Assembly: GCF_902500225.1 (NCBI RefSeq)
Contig: NZ_LR722654.1
Location: forward strand, 124,001-188,000
DNA: 64,000 nt
Reading direction: 5' to 3'
Origin: Buttiauxella massiliensis
Lineage (GTDB): Bacteria > Pseudomonadota > Gammaproteobacteria > Enterobacterales > Enterobacteriaceae
Shown: positions 25,349-33,268 of the stretch, piece by piece
How positions within the stretch are numbered: the first letter of the stretch is position 1
Layout: each line of letters starts with the position of its first letter
Translations under genes and position numbers: made by a program
Notes under the pieces: model-generated
The model's database searches: none
What the model was told of the DNA's origin: nothing
What the model saw: only the letters and a program-made list of their open reading frames with translations

Positions 25349-25568
25349 TATCCGCTTTATCTCGATTGCACTGCCCCAGCGCCGCCAAAAGACTGACGTT
25401 TAAATCCAGACTGGCCCCATAAGTCAGCGGATCAGGAATAAACGGTTGTGGCGTTTCAGCGGTCAGGCTGGCTGGGGTTTGTTGATGTGGTACTGGCACG
25501 TAGACTGTCCGCGTATTGACGCAGCCGATTAGCTGCAATAGCAGGAACAGGCCGAGAAGCGCAATCAT
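25296..25568 (-). CDS. Rz1-like outer-membrane spanin lipoprotein (90 aa)
   Basis: It is embedded in the Rz gene in another frame and runs beyond it. From the ATG at 25568 the protein begins MIALLGLFLLLQLIGCVNTR, a lipoprotein signal with lipobox LIGC, then a Pro-rich stretch (VPVPHQQTPASLTAETPQPF). With Rz it fuses inner and outer membranes in the last lysis step. Confidence 0.88.
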   Translation of the reverse strand: MIALLGLFLLLQLIGCVNTRTVYVPVPHQQTPASLTAETPQPFIPDPLTYGASLDLNVSLLAALGQCNRDKADIKRVEDARLSSNESDLN

Positions 25569-25857
25569 CGCCCGCAACCGCAGTTTTGATATCACTCGAA
25601 GCTTTCTGTGACTCCAGTGCAATCTGATTTTTGGCATGCTGATTGACTCCCAGAACAATGTTAGTGATAGCGACAGTGCGAAGCATGTTATCCATGACGG
25701 CGCGGTTACTGTTGTTCTCACCCTGTAGCGTGGTCAGGCTCGCTTCGATGCGGGTGTTTTCTTTCCAGAGCCACGCAATGACCACCAGCGCTAAGATTGA
25801 GAGCCACCAGCGCCAGTGCGCCTTGAACAATTCAACCGCTGTGATGAGCGCCGTCAT
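25456..25857 (-). CDS. Rz-like inner-membrane spanin (133 aa)
   Basis: One N-terminal membrane segment (WWLSILALVVIAWLW) is followed by a periplasmic coiled coil (RIEASLTTLQGENNSNRAVM) and a C-terminal part ending NPSQPDR. The overlapping Rz1 frame confirms the assignment. It starts on the stop of the upstream small gene (ATGA). Confidence 0.92.
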   Translation of the reverse strand: MTALITAVELFKAHWRWWLSILALVVIAWLWKENTRIEASLTTLQGENNSNRAVMDNMLRTVAITNIVLGVNQHAKNQIALESQKASSDIKTAVAGDDCASRPVPAIAANRLRQYADSLRASTTSTNPSQPDR

Positions 25858-26063
25858 GCTTTACGCCTGTCGACATATACCCCAACAAAACCAGCACCCC
25901 AGCGCGTATAGAACCAAAGTCTCCGCCCGATTGATGGCCGGCTAATACCCAGGCGAACAACGCTCACTGAAAATAAGCGCCACCACGGCCATGTTTGTGG
26001 GCCATGAGATGGATGCATATCCTTGGCAAAGTGAGCTGTAGAGCTCTCAAATTTTAATTTCAT
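25854..26063 (-). CDS. Small lysis-cassette protein of unknown function (69 aa)
   Basis: It fills the space between endolysin and Rz and overlaps the Rz start by four bases, which supports translation. It is basic and Trp-rich (GPQTWPWWRLFSVSVV; WFYTRWGAGFVGVYV), with a weak amphipathic or hydrophobic middle. No family is recognised. Without the coupling evidence it would be doubtful. Confidence 0.5.
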   Translation of the reverse strand: MKLKFESSTAHFAKDMHPSHGPQTWPWWRLFSVSVVRLGISRPSIGRRLWFYTRWGAGFVGVYVDRRKA

Positions 26064-26067
26064 ACCT

Positions 26068-26547
26068 TCATGCCTCGCTCTCCGAACGACTCCCGTTCAT
26101 CACCGGAAGTTGTCGAGTATCTTTCGGCTCATTCACCGGCCAGCGATAACCAGATACACGCGAACGCTGGAAGGCGCGGATATTAATAGCATCAGACTGA
26201 TTACCGCCCAGCACCATCAGGTCACTGTTTTCACGTTGCCCGACAACGAATCCCACATGCCCGCCGCCGTCACGACTGAATACCACAACACAACCGAAGG
26301 CTGGTTCGCGTAGCTCGGCACCCCAGTTGAGGTAGGACTTCGCAGATTCAAAGCGGGTTGATTTGATTCCGACTCGCTCGAGCATGGAACCAACGAAGGC
26401 TGCACACCATGGCGTTTCATCATCTTTGACTCCACCGCGTTTGATGTCTTTCCAGAACTGGATAATGAGGGGGTTATGACGAGGACCTTTGATTTCTAAC
26501 TGACCTAAATACTTGCGAGCTTCCACCAGCCAGCGTGGTTCTTCCAT
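26068..26547 (-). CDS. Endolysin, TIGR02594/CHAP-like peptidase (159 aa)
   Basis: This is a Cys-His peptidase of the type used as phage lysin: the Cys is in ETPWCAAFVGSML (about residue 48) and the His in GGGHVGFVVG (about residue 96). It lies between holins and Rz. It lacks a signal peptide, so it needs a holin to reach the cell wall. The C-terminal 20 residues are charged and probably disordered. Confidence 0.88.
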   Translation of the reverse strand: MEEPRWLVEARKYLGQLEIKGPRHNPLIIQFWKDIKRGGVKDDETPWCAAFVGSMLERVGIKSTRFESAKSYLNWGAELREPAFGCVVVFSRDGGGHVGFVVGQRENSDLMVLGGNQSDAINIRAFQRSRVSGYRWPVNEPKDTRQLPVMNGSRSESEA

Positions 26548-26549
26548 TT

Positions 26550-26825
26550 CTAACTCCTTTTTCCAGTAATGTTCCCCCGCGAGTTCAACATCACCAGCAG
26601 GAGTATGAAATTCACAATGACTTCAGAGCGGTCCACGATTGTGTAGTTTCCTACCCATACGCGGATTGGTATTGAGATGAGTGCGACCATCGCCAGCCAG
26701 GCAATGATTGAGTAATGCAGCTTGTGACGAGAGTCAGTGCGCTGGTATGTCGCAATAATGATTGCCGTCGCCAGACTGATAACCGCATTTGCCTGAAGCC
26801 AGATGAAAGATGCATCGACTATCAT
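26550..26825 (-). CDS. Holin-family membrane protein (91 aa)
   Basis: Three predicted membrane segments: FIWLQANAVISLATAIIIAT, YSIIAWLAMVALISIPIRV and EVIVNFILLLVMLN, with a basic C-terminus. It resembles the phage holin 3 superfamily. It is directly before the endolysin and overlaps the other holin gene by four bases. Which of the two is holin and which antiholin is not clear. Confidence 0.85.
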   Translation of the reverse strand: MIVDASFIWLQANAVISLATAIIIATYQRTDSRHKLHYSIIAWLAMVALISIPIRVWVGNYTIVDRSEVIVNFILLLVMLNSRGNITGKRS

Positions 26826-27217
26826 TTCCCCTCCCCGGCTATCGTTTGCTTCTCCAGCCGTGATTTGTACATGAGGACAAAAGTGATAATGACCGCAGCA
26901 GCAACCATCGCGCCGATGGACTCAGGAACAGGGATAACCTCGGTTCCTGGGGCAATCTTTCCCAGTGTGGTATTCAGTGTGGCGTTGAGTATGGCGGTCA
27001 TGTACTTCGCACCAATCAGGCCAGCCAGGAATGAAGCCAGCCCGTAAAGCAGCTTTTCCCACCAGCGCAGGTTGCGGGAAGTAAGTACATAAAGCGTGGC
27101 GCCAGCGAAAGCACCAAGTATCACCCCGGCATCAGTGTTAGCCCACAAGCCGGCAAACGTGACAGTAGTCACCACAGCATGAGCTGTAGCAGTGCCGGAG
27201 ATAGGTTCTGCGGACAT
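26822..27217 (-). CDS. Putative holin (131 aa)
   Basis: Three to four membrane segments (VVTTVTFAGLWANTDAGVIL; LLYGLASFLAGLIGAKYM; SIGAMVAAAVIITFVLMY) and a charged C-terminus match a putative phage holin family found first in enterobacterial lysis cassettes. It is the first gene of the lysis operon. Confidence 0.85.
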   Translation of the reverse strand: MSAEPISGTATAHAVVTTVTFAGLWANTDAGVILGAFAGATLYVLTSRNLRWWEKLLYGLASFLAGLIGAKYMTAILNATLNTTLGKIAPGTEVIPVPESIGAMVAAAVIITFVLMYKSRLEKQTIAGEGK

Positions 27218-27277
27218 TACCCCCTCCCTCTCTTTTTGAACTAACTTTGTTTCCTGGGCATCTATAAAAAATGGGAA

Positions 27278-27306
27278 AAAAAAGGCCCACCGAAGTGGAC
27301 CTTATT
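27278..27306 (-). terminator. Intrinsic terminator of the protease cassette
   Basis: The minus strand reads AAGGTCCAC-TTCG-GTGGGCCTT followed by eight T. The stem includes one G-U type pair. It begins about ten bases after the protease stop. Confidence 0.85.
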
Positions 27307-27316
27307 ATATTTCTGT

Positions 27317-28228
27317 CTAGGCTTGACCAGGTGGAACGTGCCAAACTCGGCGACCGTCTTCATGGTTTTCAATTATTTTTGCAGCTGTGCTGCCACCAAA
27401 AGTGTGCATATAACTATGGTGGATAGTTAACACAATATCTTGCAAAGCCTGATCATTTTCCATAGGGGTAATTTTTAGCCCGATTTGGCTAGCTTTATCA
27501 CTATGAATATGGCGAGCATGAGCGAATGTAGAACTATGGTTGTTAAGATGTGCACAGATTTCATCTGCTTTCTGCTTTGCATCAGCTTCACCAGCAAACA
27601 TTCCAGTAACTAACCATTCGGTAACAATAGTTGAAGCCCATTGAATGGCTTTTTCACATTCACCAATGAATGTCGGGTTTAATTTGGACATGGTGAACTG
27701 CCAAAAATTCGCAGATGCAGGATTTTTTAGGATGTCCTGCATAGCCTTCTGTGATTCCTCTATGACACCGTGCGCAGGAACACCGCCAACTTGCGGATCA
27801 AATGGGCCTATGTTTGACTGCTTACCCATCACAATTTCTTTTGCTGTACATGCGAGCATAGTTCCAGCAGACATTGAAATCATTGGAACGAAAACCCGGA
27901 TATCACTGCCAAATTTTGCACGTAAATAATATCCAATAGATTCAAGGGCAGCTATGTCACCACCAGGGGTGTGCAAAAGCAGATCGAGACCTTTAGTAGT
28001 ATCAAGCCCATGAATTGCCGTCATGAATCCGTTTTTATCATCATCAGTCATGCTGATTAAATGGCTAACTGATGGAGAGCTTTTTTGAAGAAAACCAGAA
28101 TAGTATGCAATTACATTTCGCCCAGTCATTTCTGACATTTCTTTAATGTACTTGCTTCTAACAGTGTCCAGAGGGCTTTTTTGGGCGAGTACTGCCATCT
28201 CGCCCATGACCTTATTCCAATTAGGCAT
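27317..28228 (-). CDS. Clp-fold serine protease of the SDH/SppA-like family (303 aa)
   Basis: The protein has LLLHTPGGDIAALESIGYYL (about residues 83-102), the nucleophile Ser in MSAGTM (Ser120), and NIGPFDPQ (139-146), the signature of the serine dehydrogenase proteinase (SDH) family, a relative of ClpP and SppA. No signal peptide or clear membrane helix is seen, so it is probably cytoplasmic. The last 80 residues contain several His and may bind a partner. It follows a 69-aa gene after two bases and has its own promoter and terminator. It is accessory cargo, not a lambda core gene; the substrate is unknown. Confidence 0.85.
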   Translation of the reverse strand: MPNWNKVMGEMAVLAQKSPLDTVRSKYIKEMSEMTGRNVIAYYSGFLQKSSPSVSHLISMTDDDKNGFMTAIHGLDTTKGLDLLLHTPGGDIAALESIGYYLRAKFGSDIRVFVPMISMSAGTMLACTAKEIVMGKQSNIGPFDPQVGGVPAHGVIEESQKAMQDILKNPASANFWQFTMSKLNPTFIGECEKAIQWASTIVTEWLVTGMFAGEADAKQKADEICAHLNNHSSTFAHARHIHSDKASQIGLKITPMENDQALQDIVLTIHHSYMHTFGGSTAAKIIENHEDGRRVWHVPPGQA

Positions 28229-28230
28229 AA

Positions 28231-28440
28231 TTAATATGAATAAAGCTGATATTCCTGGTTAACTACATGATTAACATTGAGTTTATCAACAGAGGATCCT
28301 GTAGAATATAAAACTCCTGTTTGCTCCAATTGCATGGAGTTAGAGCTCATAACCCTGCGACCAAAGTCATTAACAGTCTCATGTGGTTTGAACTCAGATT
28401 GCGCAATTCCAAAGTTTTCGTACAGCTCGGTTATAGTCAT
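28231..28440 (-). CDS. Small partner protein of the Clp-fold protease (69 aa)
   Basis: The ATG at 28440 is preferred, since the promoter -10 lies at 28460-28465 and upstream codons would be untranscribed. The protein starts MTITELYENFGIAQSEF and ends with a Tyr-rich tail (NQEYQLYSY). No domain is recognised. The two-base spacing to the protease suggests coupled translation and a shared job, perhaps substrate, adaptor or inhibitor. Confidence 0.7.
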   Translation of the reverse strand: MTITELYENFGIAQSEFKPHETVNDFGRRVMSSNSMQLEQTGVLYSTGSSVDKLNVNHVVNQEYQLYSY

Positions 28441-28459
28441 AGCTTCGACCCCACTAAAT

Positions 28460-28488
28460 ACTATATATAGCGACAAAAAACCCGCCAA
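28460..28488 (-). promoter_or_regulatory. Sigma-70 promoter of the protease cassette
   Basis: On the minus strand TTGGCG (28488-28483) and TATAGT (28465-28460) are spaced by exactly 17 bp. The transcription start should be near 28453, just before the ATG at 28440, so the leader would be very short. Confidence 0.75.
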
Positions 28489-28521
28489 CCCACTACATAT
28501 AGAAACACCTGTTATACAGAT

Positions 28522-28546
28522 GCGAAAAGAGCCCCTTCCGGAGCTC
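28522..28546 (-). terminator. Intrinsic terminator upstream of the protease promoter
   Basis: The minus strand has arms GAGCTCC and GGGGCTC around GGAA, followed by TTTTCG. It would insulate the protease cassette from upstream transcription. Confidence 0.65.
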
Positions 28547-28832
28547 GCTGAGAATTCGTTTAAACAGATTTACGACTTAAATATAGTTGTTTAACCACAG
28601 ACTTATCAACAATAACTTGAGGAAAATTTGCGCTTACGCAACTAATCTGTCACTGCATTATGGAATGCCATTCCAGAAAATGTACGAAAGTAAGGGGCAA
28701 CATCTACATAGTCACTCCTATGAGGGTGCCACAAAGCTTTCTTGGGACTTACCAATTGAGAAATTAGCTGCAGTAAGTTCATCCATCTACCTGTAGTTCC
28801 GTTTTGCTAACAGTTGGGTAAGCATCAGCAAT

Positions 28833-28856
28833 GCAAAAACCCGCTCTAGGCGGGTT
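28833..28856 (-). terminator. Intrinsic terminator, tR'-like position
   Basis: The minus strand reads AACCCGC-CTAGA-GCGGGTT followed by TTT. It lies just downstream of the DUF1133 gene, where the early terminator of a late transcript would be. Confidence 0.75.
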
Positions 28857-28942
28857 CATTTATCACACTTGTCGCTCGGCTTATAGCGCCTTCGCTGAAA
28901 AGGTGTGCTCAGTTCGTTTTTACGTCCCGAGCTTAGCACAAT

Positions 28943-29521
28943 TTAAGCAGTTTCCGCGCAACGTTGCAAGGTGAATCTGTCGCTATTTGTATCGAACACA
29001 TCACACATTGGCACATATAGCATCGATTCTGCCAAATTTAACCAGGTATCAATACGGGTTTCACAAGTTCTAAGGCACCACTCAGGATTCCGGTGGTGAA
29101 GTTCTCGCGCCATGGCCTTTTTACTCATCCGGCGTTGATAACGGTCATATAGCAAAGCGACAAGCGCACCGTGCCCTTTTGACTTGAGTACAGCGCAAAC
29201 CACTCCATCAATCTTCAAAGCTTCCTCATCACTACAAAACGCCAGATTGCTTTTGTGCTTCCCGTTCAGTATCTCCTTTAAGAAAGCTTCCAACTCCGGT
29301 TTTGTTATGCCGGACTTCTTCATGCGGCGTAGTGCTTCATTGATAGCTGTTTTGGTTAGCGTTTTAGTGGCCAGAAGTTGGTTAAACATGTTGCCACCGC
29401 AACCACCACCAATAAATGACCAGCGTCCCCACATACGCAGCTTTCCCTGAATCCAGATGCTCTCGAGCGTACGTAAACGAACCATCTCACTGCTTTTGCC
29501 TGTTGCTGTTGAATTAATCAT
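28943..29521 (-). CDS. DUF1133-family protein, probable late antiterminator (192 aa)
   Basis: It contains the block VRLRTLESIWIQGKLRMWGR then GGCGGNMFNQLLA and ELHHRNPEWCLRTCETRIDT, which I associate with DUF1133. These proteins occupy the position of antiterminator Q in many enterobacterial prophages. It is the last gene of the early right operon and is followed by terminators typical of a Q target. The Q-like function is inferred from place. Confidence 0.8.
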   Translation of the reverse strand: MINSTATGKSSEMVRLRTLESIWIQGKLRMWGRWSFIGGGCGGNMFNQLLATKTLTKTAINEALRRMKKSGITKPELEAFLKEILNGKHKSNLAFCSDEEALKIDGVVCAVLKSKGHGALVALLYDRYQRRMSKKAMARELHHRNPEWCLRTCETRIDTWLNLAESMLYVPMCDVFDTNSDRFTLQRCAETA

Positions 29522-29533
29522 TTACTGTCTCCC

Positions 29534-30523
29534 TTACGCCAGCACGCCGAGCGAGCAAGCCCGGTCAATAACTCGAATGATCATTACCGGTTGTGAGCCA
29601 TGCTTTTGCTCAAATTTCACCGGGTCGTTATGTAGTTCTGTATGGCATGTACGGCAAAGAGGAATAGACAAAACGTCATGAGCCTTAGTACCCATCCCAC
29701 CCTGCCCCCAACCTATTAAATGATGTGGGTCGTCAGCTGGTGAGCCGCATCCCTCACATGGCTGTGTTTTTACCCATTGAAGGTATGTTGGTTTTTCCAG
29801 GCGAATGCGTTTTGGGCGCTTCATAAGAGTGCCTGGACTTTCCGGATCAACCTTCAGCTTGAAAACCGGCTTCACTTTTTCCTGGATAATGCTGGTGGCC
29901 GGTACATCAGGAACAATGTCACATTCACGGCTTACAGATGGGATGACATCCTGAGGCATACGCAGTGCGCGGCGGGCCATCCCTTCAGGCAGGCAATCAA
30001 CCAGGTCATATCGTATCGCCCACCAACAGAGCTCCGGCAACGTCAGCTGATGTGTATCATCAAACCCAAGGTTGCGCAGTGCTGAAGCAATGACGAATTC
30101 CACCACGTTCCGGTGCGCCAGATCCGCAAGTAGCTCTGTCGCCTGCTCTCGCAACTTGTTATCGCAATGCCAGCAAATACGAATTGAGCCTGGTGGATAA
30201 GGCATGATGACCATTTCGGGGTGGTGGTAATCACCGTGCGGATACTGACAACCATTCTCCCTGAGGAGGGATGCTTTTAGGGTCGAAAGGCCACCAGCAG
30301 CCTGAATCACCCGCGCATTGGTGAAAAAGGCCAGCAGCGCCTTATCATCACAAAGCGGTTGTGTTGCCGCCGGTACAATACCGGACGGCAGATGCTTTAA
30401 ATGCTCAGGAACACATTCAATCAGCACACGACCCTGATGGAATAGAGCCATCACATCTGAGCCTGGACGGAATAGCGCCAGGCCGAGACGCGGGGCAATT
30501 TCAGGGGTAAGGATCACCCTCAT
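29534..30523 (-). CDS. DUF968-family HNH-like protein (329 aa)
   Basis: The ATG at 30523 overlaps the methyltransferase stop (ATGA); the frame opens earlier without support. The C-terminal third has a zinc-binding HNH-like cluster: CEGCG, DDPHHLIGWGQGGMGTKAHD, then CRTCHTELH. A second CWHCDNK lies in the middle. The family is common next to Q in lambdoid phages (YbcN/YbcO region) and may act in recombination, but the activity is not established here. Confidence 0.82.
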   Translation of the reverse strand: MRVILTPEIAPRLGLALFRPGSDVMALFHQGRVLIECVPEHLKHLPSGIVPAATQPLCDDKALLAFFTNARVIQAAGGLSTLKASLLRENGCQYPHGDYHHPEMVIMPYPPGSIRICWHCDNKLREQATELLADLAHRNVVEFVIASALRNLGFDDTHQLTLPELCWWAIRYDLVDCLPEGMARRALRMPQDVIPSVSRECDIVPDVPATSIIQEKVKPVFKLKVDPESPGTLMKRPKRIRLEKPTYLQWVKTQPCEGCGSPADDPHHLIGWGQGGMGTKAHDVLSIPLCRTCHTELHNDPVKFEQKHGSQPVMIIRVIDRACSLGVLA

Positions 30524-32394
30524 GCCACCTCCCGTTGCTGGAGGCCACAAAGCTCAGGGAGATTTGCGCGTACTAAAGCTTCCGCAAAAGGTGGTGGTAC
30601 CGCATTGCCGCAGCGGGCAACCTGCTTATCTTTCGCGTATCGATTACCGCGGTAATCCTGGTCGATGATGTACCATTCCGGAAAGCCCTGGGCGCGATAA
30701 AGCTCATGCGGCTGAAGCATGCGCATGCCAATATCAACGATACGGTAAGTCACGCCATCCACTGTGACGAACTCTCGATAATCATCACCGCAGTACTCAC
30801 GCAAGAAGGCCGATACTTCTTCGGCGCGCTGCTCGTCATACTCATCGACCGCCAGATAAGTCTCGACGTTGCCAACGTGCAGGCCACCAGCCGTTAAGCC
30901 TGGTGCCGGTGCGTCAACCACTCGACCGTCTTTGCATGTTCCCCGCAGCATAACGAGATGGGATGTAACCAGAGCGTGGTGGTCCACTGTCGTTACTGAA
31001 TGCACCGGCTCATCCATCGAGACACCCGGCCCCGTGTAGTTGCCTCCAAAATGCTTAACGAGATTTGCGGTAACAAGTTGGGATTTACCGCCCCCACCAG
31101 CGGTGATAGTGGCGCTAGGTTCATCAATTTGATGACCGATGCTGTTGCCGAACTGTCGAGCGATAACAGGCGCGACAACACACGCATGGGACTCTTTTAA
31201 GACGGTGTGAGCTGGCTTGTCTAGCGGGCGAGGTTTTGCCTGATACTCTCCGCCGCCATTTCCAGCCAGGAATGGTGAAAGAATAGTTTCCACCATGCCC
31301 AGCGCATGACCATTCCCACCAGGCCGCTTTGAAGTACCAGCGGTTATTGTCGGTACCGGCTCGCGGCAATCCTGTCCGGTCGCGCCAGTTCTGAACTTGG
31401 TGATGTGCGGTACCGCAATCGCGTAGCCATGCGTTTTGGTGATGGTCTGCAATGGCTCATCCAGCGACTGCCCACGGAAACAGTCGTACTTCGTCCGCGT
31501 GCTGGTGTGGTTGCACTTCACGATAAACGGCGTGGCACTATCAACAACAAAACGCTGAACGCCCCTGGCAATACGTTTAAGCGTGTTGGCGGCCAGCGGT
31601 CGCTTACGCTCAAAGATGCTCGGGCAATCAAGCGACCAGTCGATACATTCAGCTGCTGTGCGCCATGGTTTGAGCGTGCCGTTTAGCACTCCCAGCGACT
31701 TGGGGTCGCCGTGTGAAGGCTCAGGCCATGTAACCGGCTGCCCGTCGCAACGCATCACCATGAAGAAGCGTTTGCGGATTGTTGGCGCGCCGTAGTCGCA
31801 TGCTCGCAGCTCGCGAGAATCAACGTCATATCCAAGCCCGTTAACCAGGCGAAGAGCGTCGCTGCTGTGTGGCTCAATACCTAGGAAATCACATGCTTCA
31901 GTCAGTGCTGGATGCCCAGCATCAATACCAGCACCCAGCATGCCAACGAACGCAGCAAAGGTTTCACCGGCACGTTTCGGATCTGGTCGCTGATCGCCAT
32001 TTTCATCCACCAGCAACGGTCCCCACGTTTTGAACTCTTCCACATTCTCCAGCATCATCACTCGAGGACGAACCGCCAACGCCCAGCGAAGCACAATCCA
32101 GGCAAGCCCGCGAATCTCCCGCGCTACCGGCTTTGAGCCTTTCGCTTTACTGAAGTGACGGCAATCAGGGGAAAACCAGGCTAGGCCAACCGGATTGCCG
32201 GCAGTTGCCTGTTTCGGATCGATATCAAATACGGACTCGCAATAGTGCAGCGTGTCCGGATGATTCGTTTTGTGCATCGCTACTGCGTTCTCGTCGTGAT
32301 TGATAGCAATATCTACGCTTCGACCAATAGCAAGTTCAATACCCGTTGACGCGCCACCGCCACCAGCAAAGTTATCGACAATAATCTCACGCAC
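30520..32394 (-). CDS. DNA cytosine-5 methyltransferase with repeat array (624 aa)
   Basis: Motif I is NFAGGGGASTGIE (8-20). The catalytic Cys is Cys78 in SPDCRHFSKAKG, with Asp in place of the usual second Pro. Motif VI is ENVEEF (116-121), motif VIII is in YGAPTIRKRFF (201-211), and the last motif is QVARCGNAVPPPFAEAL. Between VIII and the end, residues 311-505 hold about six degenerate repeats beginning (L/I/M/V)DEPxxTxT. This is where a target-recognition domain should be. It probably protects phage DNA from host restriction. No cognate nuclease is next to it. Confidence 0.92.
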   Translation of the reverse strand: MREIIVDNFAGGGGASTGIELAIGRSVDIAINHDENAVAMHKTNHPDTLHYCESVFDIDPKQATAGNPVGLAWFSPDCRHFSKAKGSKPVAREIRGLAWIVLRWALAVRPRVMMLENVEEFKTWGPLLVDENGDQRPDPKRAGETFAAFVGMLGAGIDAGHPALTEACDFLGIEPHSSDALRLVNGLGYDVDSRELRACDYGAPTIRKRFFMVMRCDGQPVTWPEPSHGDPKSLGVLNGTLKPWRTAAECIDWSLDCPSIFERKRPLAANTLKRIARGVQRFVVDSATPFIVKCNHTSTRTKYDCFRGQSLDEPLQTITKTHGYAIAVPHITKFRTGATGQDCREPVPTITAGTSKRPGGNGHALGMVETILSPFLAGNGGGEYQAKPRPLDKPAHTVLKESHACVVAPVIARQFGNSIGHQIDEPSATITAGGGGKSQLVTANLVKHFGGNYTGPGVSMDEPVHSVTTVDHHALVTSHLVMLRGTCKDGRVVDAPAPGLTAGGLHVGNVETYLAVDEYDEQRAEEVSAFLREYCGDDYREFVTVDGVTYRIVDIGMRMLQPHELYRAQGFPEWYIIDQDYRGNRYAKDKQVARCGNAVPPPFAEALVRANLPELCGLQQREVA

Positions 32395-33268
32395 AGGTCA
32401 CCCCCTGCATACTGGCAACCAGTCCACCAGCTACGGCAATAATTTCATTGTTTGGCATACGCTCCAGCCAGAGCTGGTTAATGTGCGCTTTTATCTTGTT
32501 CTGCTGGGCTGGTGCTATCGCATCAGCATCAACCAGTTGAGAGAAGATAAGTCCCACTTCGAGTGGCCAGATACGCGATTCAACCTCTGGTAATGCTATT
32601 GGTTGTGAAGTCGGTATCTCTTCCGCTGGTGGGCTAACTCGTGCAGCAGCAAACTGAGCAAGCGCCATGAATGCCCGCCCCTTTGCCTCCAGATCGGTAC
32701 GCTGGATGTAGCTGAAACGCTCACCGCGCCAGGACTTATCAAACACCGCTATAGCGCCAGCAAAGAAAGCACCGCTTGGCTGCTGTTTCTCGTCAGCAGG
32801 AATGAACCAGGACGGCAGGTCAAATCCAATGCGCCCGCGAATAAAGGCAATATGATCAGCACCATCAGGCCACCAGGTTTCGCTGGTTGCTGCTTTAATC
32901 AGAAATACATAGCGCCCGCCCTTTTCTCTCATCGCCAGGGCATGGTTGATGATGTGAGTCATTCCGGTTACCGCCTGTTTTTCGTGGTACTGCGAGCGGC
33001 TGTATGGCGGGTTTGCATATGCACCACCGCCAAGCTCGGCGAGGCGTTCTGACCAATCCTGAGTCAGTGCGTTGTCTTCTGCTGTATACCAGGTCGGACA
33101 CTTTGCGTTGCTATCGTCTGCAAACAGATCCAGAACCAACGGGCCAAACATGGCGTTAATACCCCAGAAAAGGTGATCAGGTGTACGCCACTGATCGCCC
33201 ACTTCTTTAAGCTCATGGGCCGCCTTTGAACGAAGAGCCTCAAGGTTTTTGCAATAATTACTCGTCAT
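32387..33268 (-). CDS. Phage DNA N6-adenine methyltransferase (293 aa)
   Basis: It belongs to the phage Dam-like family: QWRTPDHLFWGINAMFG near residue 27, LDLFADDSNAKCP, and the catalytic motif ANPPYSRSQ (about 84-92). A Gln/Ala-rich C-terminal extension follows residue 200. It overlaps the cytosine methyltransferase by 8 bp and the upstream gene by four, so the two methyltransferases are co-expressed early. Confidence 0.92.
   Translation of the reverse strand: MTSNYCKNLEALRSKAAHELKEVGDQWRTPDHLFWGINAMFGPLVLDLFADDSNAKCPTWYTAEDNALTQDWSERLAELGGGAYANPPYSRSQYHEKQAVTGMTHIINHALAMREKGGRYVFLIKAATSETWWPDGADHIAFIRGRIGFDLPSWFIPADEKQQPSGAFFAGAIAVFDKSWRGERFSYIQRTDLEAKGRAFMALAQFAAARVSPPAEEIPTSQPIALPEVESRIWPLEVGLIFSQLVDADAIAPAQQNKIKAHINQLWLERMPNNEIIAVAGGLVASMQGVTCA

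Larger units (their letters stand above)
28489..28942. other. Non-coding stretch with terminators and possible late promoter
   Basis: About 450 bp without a convincing gene. It holds two leftward terminators (28522-28546 and 28833-28856). Directly after the late-regulator gene this is where a lambda-like pR' promoter and tR' terminator are expected. I could not pick a strong promoter in 28857-28942 by eye. Confidence 0.5.

Noticed and set aside
28587-28796. 69-codon + strand frame beside the late terminators
   Set aside because: TTG start without ribosome site, and no promoter or family.
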